Of a stretch of DNA of 7,331 nucleotides, positions 1 through 7,331 are shown piece by piece. How positions within the stretch are numbered: position 1 is the first letter of the stretch; each line of letters begins with the position of its first letter. This DNA comes from Alphaproteobacteria bacterium (lineage in GTDB: Bacteria > Pseudomonadota > Alphaproteobacteria > Micropepsales > Micropepsaceae). Location of the stretch: the NCBI GenBank assembly GCA_019508105.1, contig JAEKMB010000292.1:1-7331 (forward strand), given 5' to 3'. Made by a program: the position numbers and the translations under genes. The notes below the pieces were generated by a model. The model ran no database searches and was not told the origin of the DNA. It was given only the letters and a program-made list of their open reading frames with translations.

Positions 1-1
1 G

Positions 2-232
2 GTGCTGATGCTGGCCGATGGCGAGGTCTATACTGACCAGGCCAGCGCCGACGCCGCCCTGGCCGCCGCCAATGCGGAGCTCGTGAACAACACCTTCGTG
101 GCGCCCTATCTGTTCGAGGTCCGCGAGGTGGGCGGCAAGATCGTGCCGGTGAAGGAGCGCGAGATCATCCGGGCCGCGGGCCCCACAGTGCATCCCCATA
201 CCGGCAAGCAGGCAGGCCAGATCAATGCTTAA
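2..232 (+). CDS. DUF2849 domain protein, partial at its 5' end (sulfite reductase-associated)
   Basis: This is the C-terminal 76 codons of a small protein of the DUF2849 family, cut by the left edge of the window. The reading frame is open from base 2. GTG at 2 and ATG at 8 are unlikely to be the real start, because family members are about 100 residues long and the usual N-terminal segment is missing. Recognisable parts are the Ala-rich helix following GEVYTDQ, the stretch APYLFEV, and the conserved ending REIIRAAGPTVH followed by GKQ. Family members are typically encoded just before the siroheme sulfite reductase gene in alphaproteobacteria, and that is the arrangement here: the stop codon overlaps the cysI start by 8 bp. 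The biochemical function is unknown; a helper role in sulfite reduction is inferred only from this linkage. Confidence 0.85.
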   Translation: MLMLADGEVYTDQASADAALAAANAELVNNTFVAPYLFEVREVGGKIVPVKEREIIRAAGPTVHPHTGKQAGQINA

Positions 233-1910
233 TCCGCTGGTGAAACAAGTCGATCCCAACATGTACCGCTATGACGAGTTCGATGCCCAATTCGTCAGCG
301 AGCGGGTGGAGCAGTTTGCCGGCCAGGTGGCGCGACGCCTGTCGGGCGAACTCACCGAAGACCAGTTCAAGCCGCTGCGGCTGATGAACGGGCTGTACCT
401 GCAGCTTCACGCCTACATGCTGCGCATCGCGGTGCCTTATGGCACCCTGTCATCCAAGCAGATGCGCAAGCTGGCCCATATCGCCCGCACCTACGACAAG
501 GGCTTCGGCCATTTCACCACCCGCACCAACCTGCAGTTCCACTGGATCAAGCTGGTGGATGTGCCAAAGATCCTGCGCGAGTTGGCGGATGTGGAAATGC
601 ACTGCATCCAGACTTCCGGCAATTGCGTGCGCAACGTCACCGCCGATCAGTTCGCCGGCGCCACCGGCGAGGAGATCGAGGACCCGCGCCCCCTGGCTGA
701 GATCATCCGCCAATGGTCATCCTTGCATCCGGAATTCGTCTTCCTGGCCCGCAAGTTCAAGATCGCGGTGGGCGCCACGCAAGCGGACCGCGCCGCTCTG
801 CAATGGCACGACATGGCGGTGCAGGTGGTGAAGAATGCGCATGGCCGCACCGGTTATCTGGTGATGGCCGGCGGCGGCATGGGCCGCACCCCTTATGTCG
901 CGCATGTGATGCGCGAATTCGTGGAACGCGAGGACATCCTCGCCTATCTGGAAGCGGTGCTGCGCGTCTACAACCAGGACAGCCGCCGCGACAACATCCA
1001 CAAGCAGCGCATCAAGATCCTGATCAACACCATCGGTCCCGAAGAGATGCGCCGGCGCGTCGCCCGCGAGTTCGAGGAACTCAAGCGCATGGGCACTCTG
1101 CAGCTGCCGCAGGAAGAACTGGACCGCATTACCGCCTATTTCAAGGCGCCCGATTTCGAAACCGGCCTCCCCGACACAATGCCCGATGCCGGACCGGACT
1201 TCGCCAATTGGGTGACGACCAACGTCCATAAGCACAAGGCCCCGGGCTATGCCATCGCCACCATCACCCTCAAGACCCCGGGGCAGGTACCGGGCGATGC
1301 CACCGCGGCGCAGATGGACACCATTGCCGACCTGATGGACCAGTTCAGCCTGGGCGAAGTGCGCGTCAGCCATGAACAGAATCTGGTGCTGCCGCATGTG
1401 CGCAAAAAAGACCTGCCGGCCATCTATGCCAAGCTGAAGGAACTGGATTTCGCCTCGCCCAATGCCGGGCTGATCACCGACATCATCGCCTGCCCGGGCC
1501 TGGATTATTGCGACCTGGCCAATGCCCGCTCGATCCCCATTGCCCAGCGCATCGCCAAAAAGTTCGAAGACCTAGGCCGCCAGCACGAGATCGGCGAGCT
1601 GAAGATCAAGATTTCCGGCTGCATCAATGCCTGCGGCCATCACCATGCCGGCCATATCGGCATCCTGGGCGTGGACAAGAAGGGCGTGGAATTCTACCAG
1701 CTGATACTGGGCGGCTCCGGCGCCGAAGACGCCAGCGTCGGCGAGATCATGGGCCCAGGCTTCGGCGAGCATGAAATCGCCGACGCGGTGGAGCGGGTGG
1801 TGAATGTCTATCTGAAGGCGCGCCAGCCCGGGGAACGCTTCCTGGACACTTATCGCCGGCTGGGCATGGCGCCATTCAAGGACGCTGCCTATGAGAAAGA
1901 AGCGGCGTGA
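225..1910 (+). CDS. cysI: Siroheme nitrite/sulfite reductase (sulfite reductase hemoprotein, beta subunit type)
   Basis: This cytoplasmic enzyme carries out the six-electron reduction of sulfite to sulfide in cysteine biosynthesis. The 561-residue protein has the expected nitrite/sulfite reductase order: a ferredoxin-like half domain (about 50-115), a siroheme domain (about 130-300), then a second copy of each. The 4Fe-4S/siroheme cysteines are visible as C423-x5-C429 (CPGLDYC) and C466-x3-C470 (SGCINAC). R100 (TTRTN), R136 (GNCVRN), K177 and K179 (RKFK) match the basic anion-binding residues of E. coli CysI. The start at 225 gives an 8-bp overlap with the upstream gene. ATG at 261 (MYRYDEFD) is a real alternative, since many relatives begin there and neither start has a strong ribosome site. 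An assimilatory nitrite role cannot be fully excluded, but the DUF2849 and DUF934 neighbours favour sulfite. No flavoprotein partner is in view. Confidence 0.95.
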   Translation: MLNPLVKQVDPNMYRYDEFDAQFVSERVEQFAGQVARRLSGELTEDQFKPLRLMNGLYLQLHAYMLRIAVPYGTLSSKQMRKLAHIARTYDKGFGHFTTRTNLQFHWIKLVDVPKILRELADVEMHCIQTSGNCVRNVTADQFAGATGEEIEDPRPLAEIIRQWSSLHPEFVFLARKFKIAVGATQADRAALQWHDMAVQVVKNAHGRTGYLVMAGGGMGRTPYVAHVMREFVEREDILAYLEAVLRVYNQDSRRDNIHKQRIKILINTIGPEEMRRRVAREFEELKRMGTLQLPQEELDRITAYFKAPDFETGLPDTMPDAGPDFANWVTTNVHKHKAPGYAIATITLKTPGQVPGDATAAQMDTIADLMDQFSLGEVRVSHEQNLVLPHVRKKDLPAIYAKLKELDFASPNAGLITDIIACPGLDYCDLANARSIPIAQRIAKKFEDLGRQHEIGELKIKISGCINACGHHHAGHIGILGVDKKGVEFYQLILGGSGAEDASVGEIMGPGFGEHEIADAVERVVNVYLKARQPGERFLDTYRRLGMAPFKDAAYEKEAA

Positions 1911-2398
1911 CCAAACTGATCAAAAGCGGCGCTTACGCGCAGGATGTCTATGCGCCCGTGGCGGATGATGCGGGGCTGCCGGACGGCCCGGTGCTGGTAT
2001 CGCTGGCGCGTTTCCGACAAGACCGCGAGGCGCTGCTGGCCCGCAACACCCCCATCGGCGTGCGGCTGCAAGCCTCCGAAAATCCGGAGACCCTGGGCCC
2101 CGACGTTCATCACTTCTCGCTGATCGCGCTGGAGTTTCCCAAATTCCGCGACGGCCGTGCATTTTCCTGGGCGCGGATGCTGCGCACCCGGCTGGGCTTT
2201 ACCGGCGAGATTCGCGCCGTGGGCGACTTTCTGTATGACCAGGTGAACTACCAGCACCGCGTCGGTTTCGATGCCTGGGAAGTGCCGGACCATTTCACCA
2301 TCGAGATGTTCAACCGCGCTTTGACCGAGATGACCAACGTCTATCAGCCCTCCACCGACGGCAAAAAGACCATCCGCGAGCTGCGTCTTTCGCGTTAA
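1907..2398 (+). CDS. DUF934 family protein, putative sulfite-reduction accessory protein
   Basis: A 163-residue protein of the DUF934 family, a group often annotated as a probable oxidoreductase of sulfite reduction but without an established reaction. It has no signal peptide or membrane segment, so it should be cytoplasmic. The central conserved block is clear: FPKFRDGRAFSWARMLR (77-93), followed by GFTGEIRAVGDFLYDQ (97-112). The gene starts with GTG at 1907, sharing GTGA with the cysI stop codon. The purine-rich GAGAAAGAAG just upstream, inside the cysI 3' end, can serve as ribosome site, so translation is probably coupled to cysI. In many alphaproteobacteria a PAPS/APS reductase gene (cysH) follows; here it does not, and the operon appears to end at this gene. 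No convincing terminator follows. Family assignment is confident; function is inferred from context. Confidence 0.9.
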   Translation: MTKLIKSGAYAQDVYAPVADDAGLPDGPVLVSLARFRQDREALLARNTPIGVRLQASENPETLGPDVHHFSLIALEFPKFRDGRAFSWARMLRTRLGFTGEIRAVGDFLYDQVNYQHRVGFDAWEVPDHFTIEMFNRALTEMTNVYQPSTDGKKTIRELRLSR

Positions 2399-2431
2399 CT
2401 CGCTGTCAGGTTCGGCTCAACCCCGCCGCCA

Positions 2432-2448
2432 TTCATCCCCGGTTCATC
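2432..2448 (+). promoter_or_regulatory. TTCATC direct repeat upstream of the Spy-like gene, possible regulator site
   Basis: Two identical TTCATC hexamers (2432-2437 and 2443-2448) sit 11 bp apart, one helical turn, in the 127-bp spacer before the LTxxQ protein gene. The pair lies between CCGCCGC (2423-2429) and its inverse complement GCGGCGG (2467-2473). Tandem repeats one helical turn apart are typical of OmpR-class response regulator sites, and Spy/CpxP relatives are often envelope-stress controlled, so such a site is plausible here. No good -35/-10 pair is evident, and the assignment is inference. The rest of the spacer (2399-2525) shows nothing else recognisable apart from the ribosome site GAGGAAA at 2516-2522. 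Confidence 0.3.
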
Positions 2449-2525
2449 TAAATTACGCCTTATTCAGCGGCGGAGGGCACGCGGCCTCACTAGGCTCGCG
2501 GCCAATTAGAACGCCGAGGAAACCC

Positions 2526-3188
2526 ATGCGCAAAGCCCTTCTTCCCATGATCGCCAGCCTCGCCTTGTGCGGCGCCGCGACCGTGGCCTTGATCGCAACC
2601 AACGCCAATGCCGCGCAAGTCCTGCGCAAGCCGGTGATGATCGCGCAATTTGCCGCCGGCGACGGCACCGGTCCCCGCGCCGAAGGCGGTCCGCCCCCCG
2701 ATATGGACCCTGTGATCGATCGCGGTGACCGTCGCGGCCAGTTTTGCCAGGACATTTACGCCCACAAAGTCGGCGAACTGGCCTTCCTGGAAGCCAAGCT
2801 GTCACTGACCCCGGCGCAGGAGCCGCTGTTTGCGAATTGGAAACAGGTCAGCTTGGATGCCGCCAAGCGGCATGCGGCGGACTGCGCCACCCGTGAGACC
2901 CGCGAGCCGGGCCAGCACCGGGACTTGATGGCGCGGCTGGACAGGCAGGAAATCAGGCTCAAGCGGCGCCTGACCGATATCACTGCAGAGCGTCCATCCC
3001 TCTCGGCACTCTATGCCGCGCTCAATCCGGCGCAGAAGGAAGAACTGGACCATGCCGCCATGCGCGGCATGGGCGGACGCATGCATATGATGATGGGCAT
3101 GGGCCGCCATCGCGGCATCGGTCCGGGCCGCGGCCCGATGGATCGCAGGCCGTTGGGCGAAGCCCCGCCGCCGCCGCCCCCGCAATAG
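2526..3188 (+). CDS. Secreted Spy/CpxP-type LTxxQ-motif protein with Met/His-rich tail
   Basis: A 220-residue exported protein of the LTxxQ (Spy/CpxP/ZraP-like) family, whose characterised members are periplasmic chaperones or envelope-stress modulators. The N-terminus is a signal peptide: MRK, a hydrophobic core to about residue 24, and an Ala-rich cleavage region (NANAA, about 26-30). The diagnostic motif is LTPAQ at 94-98, following the helix KVGELAFLEAKLS; a second copy, LNPAQ, is at 166-170. Cysteines 74 and 120 bracket the first motif and could form a disulfide in the periplasm. From 179 the chain is rich in Met, His, Gly and Arg (for example RMHMMMGMGRHR, 185-196) and ends in a six-proline run, suggesting a flexible and perhaps metal-binding tail. 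The ribosome site GAGGAAA, with 3 nt between it and ATG, supports this start. The gene is flanked by its own spacer and a strong terminator, so it is probably monocistronic. Client or signal is unknown. Confidence 0.85.
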   Translation: MRKALLPMIASLALCGAATVALIATNANAAQVLRKPVMIAQFAAGDGTGPRAEGGPPPDMDPVIDRGDRRGQFCQDIYAHKVGELAFLEAKLSLTPAQEPLFANWKQVSLDAAKRHAADCATRETREPGQHRDLMARLDRQEIRLKRRLTDITAERPSLSALYAALNPAQKEELDHAAMRGMGGRMHMMMGMGRHRGIGPGRGPMDRRPLGEAPPPPPPQ

Positions 3189-3204
3189 CAATAAAACTGT
3201 CATG

Positions 3205-3237
3205 AAAAAGGCTGCGCCTTTCGGCGCAGCCTTTTTT
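3205..3237 (+). terminator. Intrinsic (Rho-independent) terminator after the LTxxQ gene
   Basis: A perfect 9-bp GC-rich stem, GGCTGCGCC (3210-3218) pairing with GGCGCAGCC (3223-3231), closes a TTTC tetraloop. Five A residues before the stem (3205-3209) pair with part of the T6 run (3232-3237), extending the helix to 14 bp. It begins 16 bp after the LTxxQ stop codon and is the strongest terminator in the window. It also lies only 39 bp before the decarboxylase start and within a possible leader ORF, so an attenuator role for the downstream gene is conceivable as well. Confidence 0.92.
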
Positions 3238-3275
3238 CTTGCGTGGGAGGCTCTGAAGGCTCAAAACGCCAAACC

Positions 3276-4441
3276 ATGAACGCACCGGCCCGCTTTGATG
3301 CCCTGCCCCGCTTCGCGAGCCCCCTCAAGGCGATCGAAGGGCTCAAGCCGTCCGAGCCGCTCTACTTGGTACATCCCGATAAATTCGCCAGCGCCGCCAA
3401 ACAGTTCCTGGACGGTTTCCCCGGCGATGTGCTGTACGCCGTGAAAGCCAATCCGCATCCCATCGCCCTGACCAATCTCTGGAATGCCGGTATCCGTCAT
3501 TTCGACACCGCCAGCCTGGGCGAGATTGAGGCGGTGAAGAGCCTGTTCCCCGATGCGGTCTGTCATTTCATGGCGCCGGTGCGCCTGCCCGGCCAGGCCA
3601 AGGCCGCATTCGAGAAACACGGCGTCACCGATTTCGTGGTCGACAGTGCCGCGGAGCTGGACAAGCTCCTGGCCGAAACCGCCAGCCCCAAAAAGCTGCG
3701 CGTGTTCGTGCGGCTGGTGGCGCAGCTGGGCGGGGCGCTCCTGGAAATGTCCAGCAAATATGGCTGCCGGCCTGAAGAGGCCGCCAAGCTGCTCAAGCGG
3801 GTGCGGGTGGCGGGTGCCGCGCCCTGCCTGACGTTCCATGTCGGCTCGCAATGCTTGTCGCCTTTCTCCTATGCCCAGGCGATCGAGATCGCCCAGCGCA
3901 CCATCACCCTGTCAGGGGTGGAGATCGCGGCGCTGGATATTGGCGGCGGATTCCCGGCGGCCTATTCCGGGCAGGAACCGCCGCCTTATCACTGGTATTT
4001 CGACATGATCAAGGAAGCCTTGAACACGCTTGGCCCGGCCAAGCTGAATGTGATGTGCGAGCCGGGCCGCGCCTTGTGCGCGCCGGGCATCTCGCTGGTG
4101 ACGCAGGTTGTGATGCGGCGCGGCGACAGGCTGTACCTGAACGACGGCATCTATGGCAGCTTCGATGAGCAGCGCTTTATAAGCTTTGATGAAGACTATC
4201 CGCCGATGGGCATCGCGCTGGATTCCCGCGGCAAGGCCAAGCTGCTGAGTGGCGACAAGCGCCCCTTCCGCGCCTATGGCCCCACTTGCGACAGCGCCGA
4301 CGTGCTGCCGCGCCCGGTGCTGCTGCCCGACAGCATCGCCAACGGCGATTATGTGCTGTTCGGCGCCATGGGCGCCTATACCGTGTCGTCGCGCTCGCCG
4401 TTCAACGGCTATTATCCGGACAGCTGGGCGGTCATCTCCGC

Positions 4442-4445
<4 letters not shown>
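3276..4445 (+). CDS. Fold-type III PLP-dependent decarboxylase, ornithine decarboxylase family
   Basis: A 389-residue cytoplasmic enzyme of the eukaryotic-type ornithine/lysine/diaminopimelate decarboxylase fold, probably producing putrescine or a related polyamine precursor. It has the N-terminal alpha/beta barrel and C-terminal beta domain. Key residues align with characterised ornithine decarboxylases: PLP lysine K57 (YAVKANP), H188 (HVGSQ), glycine loop 223-225 (GGGFP), E262 (EPGR), N289-D290 (NDGIYGSFDE), catalytic C338-D339 (GPTCDSAD) and Y368 (GAYT). CDSAD argues against diaminopimelate decarboxylase, which has CESGD. Substrate choice (ornithine, lysine or other) cannot be read from the sequence. 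ATG at 3276 was chosen; GTG at 3243 would add 11 unlikely residues starting just after the terminator T-run. No ribosome site is well placed (GAAGG ends 16 nt before ATG), so coupling to an upstream leader or a near-leaderless mRNA is possible. Its stop codon overlaps the prfC stop on the other strand. Confidence 0.88.
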
Positions 4446-5983
<1,538 letters not shown>

Positions 5984-6025
5984 CAGCGGGGGGTAGCAGG
6001 CCCCGCCTCTCCCGGCAACCGGAAC

Positions 6026-6547
6026 TTAGGCCGGCGCCATGATCCGCTTTGCTCTTATGTACATCTCGATGGCGCGCACCGTGAACAGCGCCGCGGTGAA
6101 GATGATGGTCGCGTCCGAGATCAGCAACACATCCAGGTTCAGGGCCTTGCCTTCCACCGCCACCCCGGTGCGCAAGCCCAGCCGGAGCAAGACCAGCATC
6201 ACCAGCACCAGGATGGCCGCCTGGCCGCCGGTGACCATCAGCGTGCCGTCCTCAGGATGGACCTCGATCGCCATGGTGCGGCCCCAGTACCAGCCGCCCA
6301 CCGCGCCCATCGCTGCCGCCGCCGCCAGCCAGGCCCAGTCCAGGCTGGCGAAATGGCGCACGGCATGGTGGCCGGGCTGGGGCGCCAACAAGACCAGCGC
6401 CACCACCGCCAGGATCATGGCGGGTTGAATCCATAACCGGTTCAGCTTCAGGGGCCGCGTCCCGGCCATGCGCCGCATCCGCAGATACAGCACCGGCAAC
6501 AGGATCAGAATGGGGAGGAGGGTCTGGATCAGTTGCTGCTGGGTCAT
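6026..6547 (-). CDS. DUF1453/CcdC-like multi-pass inner membrane protein
   Basis: A 173-residue integral membrane protein with about five predicted helices: 6-22, 39-55, 70-88, 108-124 and 138-158. It resembles the DUF1453 (CcdC-like) family of alphaproteobacteria. Supporting marks are the N-terminal MTQQQLIQTLLPILI helix followed by a basic loop (LRMRRM), the GWYWGRT stretch after helix 3 (85-91) followed by a short soluble segment with DGTLMV (100-105), and a last helix ending in RAIEMYIRAKRI. ATG at 6547 was chosen because it begins directly with the first helix. The open frame extends upstream to 6730, but that extension is an Arg/Gly-rich sequence overlapping the DUF1491 gene in another frame and is not protein-like. 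The gene lies 38 bp after DUF1491 and 42 bp before prfC, consistent with an operon. Its function is unknown; nothing ties it to cytochrome biogenesis here beyond the family name. Confidence 0.75.
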   Translation of the reverse strand: MTQQQLIQTLLPILILLPVLYLRMRRMAGTRPLKLNRLWIQPAMILAVVALVLLAPQPGHHAVRHFASLDWAWLAAAAAMGAVGGWYWGRTMAIEVHPEDGTLMVTGGQAAILVLVMLVLLRLGLRTGVAVEGKALNLDVLLISDATIIFTAALFTVRAIEMYIRAKRIMAPA

Positions 6548-6585
6548 ATGCGCTGTTGGCCGCTGCGAACGCTTCCGGATCCAAC

Positions 6586-6930
6586 TTACACGATTGGCTC
6601 GTCCACAAAAGCCCGGCCCTGCCGGTCCTCGACTTCCACGATCCAGACATCGGGATCGAACTTCACCTGTTTGTCGCACCATTCGCCGGCGCGCTTCTCG
6701 TCGGTCCAACCACCCAAGGCCTGCGCCCACACCAGGCGGCCCTTGCCGTCGCGCGTCTGGTTCAGCACCTGGACATGGCCGTCCAGCCGGTTGACCCTGA
6801 GGATCACCGCCCCGGCTTCTTCCGAACCCATCCGCACCACAAACGCCGAGGCCCCCGCCACCTCGGCGCGGCGCGTCAGGGCGCGCACAAAGATTCCAGC
6901 TTTGAGACGGGGCGGCGGTTCCATCCGCAT
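6586..6930 (-). CDS. DUF1491 family protein
   Basis: A small soluble protein (114 residues from this start) of DUF1491, a family seen mainly in alphaproteobacteria and without a known function. Conserved parts are RLKAGIFVRALTRRAEVAG (8-26), FVVRMGSEEAGAVILRVNRLDG (within 30-51) and the C-terminal FDPDVWIVEVEDRQGR (91-106) followed by FVDE. There is no signal peptide or membrane helix. The start is uncertain: ATG at 6930 is used, but ATG at 6924 (MEPPPR) and GTG at 6942 are in frame and none has a clear ribosome site. It is the first gene of the likely unit DUF1491, membrane protein, prfC, and follows a structured 122-bp spacer after the histidine kinase gene. The recurrence of acidic and aromatic residues near the C-terminus is a family feature rather than evidence for a catalytic site. 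Confidence 0.82.
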   Translation of the reverse strand: MRMEPPPRLKAGIFVRALTRRAEVAGASAFVVRMGSEEAGAVILRVNRLDGHVQVLNQTRDGKGRLVWAQALGGWTDEKRAGEWCDKQVKFDPDVWIVEVEDRQGRAFVDEPIV

Positions 6931-6965
6931 TTTGTAGCCCACTTTCGAAACGCGGGCGCGAGGGA

Positions 6966-7043
6966 TTTTGTGACGTGGGCAGGAGCGTCGCGCAGAGCGG
7001 GCTTAACGCCCGTGAGCAAGCGCGACGAACCCACGGCGCAAAA
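6966..7043. repeat. Large imperfect inverted repeat (long stem-loop) between the kinase and DUF1491 genes
   Basis: A nested palindrome fills most of this intergenic spacer. Outer arms: 6966-6979 (TTTTGTGACGTGGG) pairs with 7030-7043 (CCCACGGCGCAAAA) with one G-U wobble and one mismatch in 14 positions. Middle arms: CGTCGCGC (6986-6993) pairs perfectly with GCGCGACG (7020-7027). Apical arms: CGGGC (6998-7002) with GCCCG (7008-7012), loop TTAAC. Internal loops are 6 nt and 2 nt. The structure is slightly better paired as plus-strand RNA. It could be an intergenic palindromic element, a structured leader or a transcript-end stabiliser; the sequence does not decide. Confidence 0.6.
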
Positions 7044-7064
7044 GACCCGCGCCTAGGCGGCGCG
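7040..7064 (-). terminator. Possible intrinsic terminator of the histidine kinase gene
   Basis: On the minus strand, CGCGCC (7064-7059) and GGCGCG (7053-7048) form a 6-bp GC-only stem with a 5-nt loop spanning the kinase stop codon, followed by GGTCTTTT (7047-7040). The stem is short and the T-run is interrupted, so this is a weak candidate. The T-run is also the edge of the larger inverted repeat next to it. Confidence 0.3.
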
Positions 7065-7331
7065 GAAAGGGAGAACCTTGCCGGTAGTCAGCCTTTCGCC
7101 TTTGGCATTCACCGCCGCATAGGGCAGCCGCACCGTCACGGTGGTGCCTTGACCCAGCGCCGACGCCAGCAGCGCTTCGCCGCCATGCATCGCCGCCAGT
7201 GCCTTGACCAGCGCCAGGCCCAGCCCGGTGCCTTCCTTGCCGCGGGTCTGGGCGCTCTCGACCTGCTCGAAAGGCTGGCCCAACCGTTCCAGATCGGCCT
7301 TGGAAATCCCGGTGCCGGTATCGCGCACCGT
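7053..7331 (-). CDS. Sensor histidine kinase, C-terminal part of the ATPase domain (partial)
   Basis: Only the last 92 residues of a histidine kinase are in the window; the frame is open through the right edge, so the GTG at 7328 is an internal valine codon (the sequence reads TVRDTGTGI) and not a start. The HATPase_c signatures are clear: G1 box DTGTGI, F-box region LGQPFEQVES, then G2 box GTGLGLALVKALAAMHGG and the closing strands TTVTVRLPY. The spacing and the G2-box wording resemble PleC/DivJ/PdhS-like alphaproteobacterial kinases, but the sensor and dimerisation regions that would define it are outside. A short unstructured tail (AKGERLTTGKVLPFRAA) follows the domain. No response regulator gene lies downstream: the next gene on this strand is the unrelated DUF1491 gene, after a structured spacer. 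Confidence 0.92.
   Translation of the reverse strand, partial: TVRDTGTGISKADLERLGQPFEQVESAQTRGKEGTGLGLALVKALAAMHGGEALLASALGQGTTVTVRLPYAAVNAKGERLTTGKVLPFRAA

Noticed and set aside
717..1397. 226-codon minus-strand open frame inside cysI
   Set aside because: It lies wholly within cysI, matches no family I recognise and has shadow-frame composition.
2409..2422. Hairpin GGTT-CGGCTC-AACC after DUF934 as a terminator
   Set aside because: It has only a 4-bp stem and no T-run; it is too weak to call.
3239..3266. Promoter-like pair TTGCGT (3239-3244) and TCAAAA (3261-3266) before the decarboxylase
   Set aside because: The spacing of 16 bp is acceptable, but the -10 box is poor. It would give a nearly leaderless mRNA, which is possible but too weak to list as a feature.
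3243..3275. GTG at 3243 as the decarboxylase start
   Set aside because: It lies 6 bp past the terminator T-run with no room for a ribosome site outside the hairpin, and it adds residues not expected in the family.
6548..6730. N-terminal extension of the membrane protein to 6730
   Set aside because: The added 61 residues are Arg/Gly-rich, overlap DUF1491 in another frame and precede a natural N-terminal helix starting at ATG 6547.
6556..7056. 166-codon plus-strand open frame across DUF1491 and the inverted repeat
   Set aside because: It is mostly antisense to DUF1491; the rest is translation of the palindromic spacer. There is no ribosome site and no family resemblance.

Overview
The window reads as ordinary, GC-rich, densely coded chromosome from an alphaproteobacterium. 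The gene families point there: DUF2849 and DUF934 flanking a siroheme sulfite reductase, DUF1491, and a histidine-kinase C-terminus of the PleC/DivJ-like type. No genus can be fixed from the sequence alone. There is no transposase, integrase, phage gene, CRISPR array, tRNA or rRNA.

Plus strand, left part (1-2398): the end of a sulfite-reduction operon. A DUF2849 gene cut by the window edge overlaps cysI (siroheme/4Fe-4S nitrite/sulfite reductase) by 8 bp, and cysI overlaps a DUF934 gene by 4 bp (GTGA). The three are almost certainly co-transcribed and serve assimilatory reduction of sulfite to sulfide.

Plus strand, middle (2399-4445): a 127-bp spacer carries a TTCATC direct repeat. It is followed by a secreted Spy/CpxP-type (LTxxQ) protein with a Met/His-rich, Pro-ended tail. 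A textbook intrinsic terminator follows, and only about 40 bp later a fold-type III PLP-dependent decarboxylase of the ornithine decarboxylase family begins. The terminator lies inside a possible 25-codon leader ORF whose stop overlaps the decarboxylase start as ATGA. This is the most intriguing regulatory arrangement in the window, but it is unproven.

Minus strand, right part (7331-4442): in transcription order, the C-terminal end of a sensor histidine kinase, a 122-bp spacer dominated by a large imperfect inverted repeat (6966-7043), a DUF1491 protein, a five-helix DUF1453/CcdC-like membrane protein, and prfC (peptide chain release factor 3). The last three are spaced by about 40 bp each and look like one transcription unit. 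prfC meets the decarboxylase gene tail to tail, the two stop codons sharing one CTAG.

No clearly new multi-gene system is visible. The points worth checking are the decarboxylase leader, the intergenic inverted repeat, the metal-binding-looking tail of the Spy-like protein, and the uncharacterised DUF partners of cysI and prfC.
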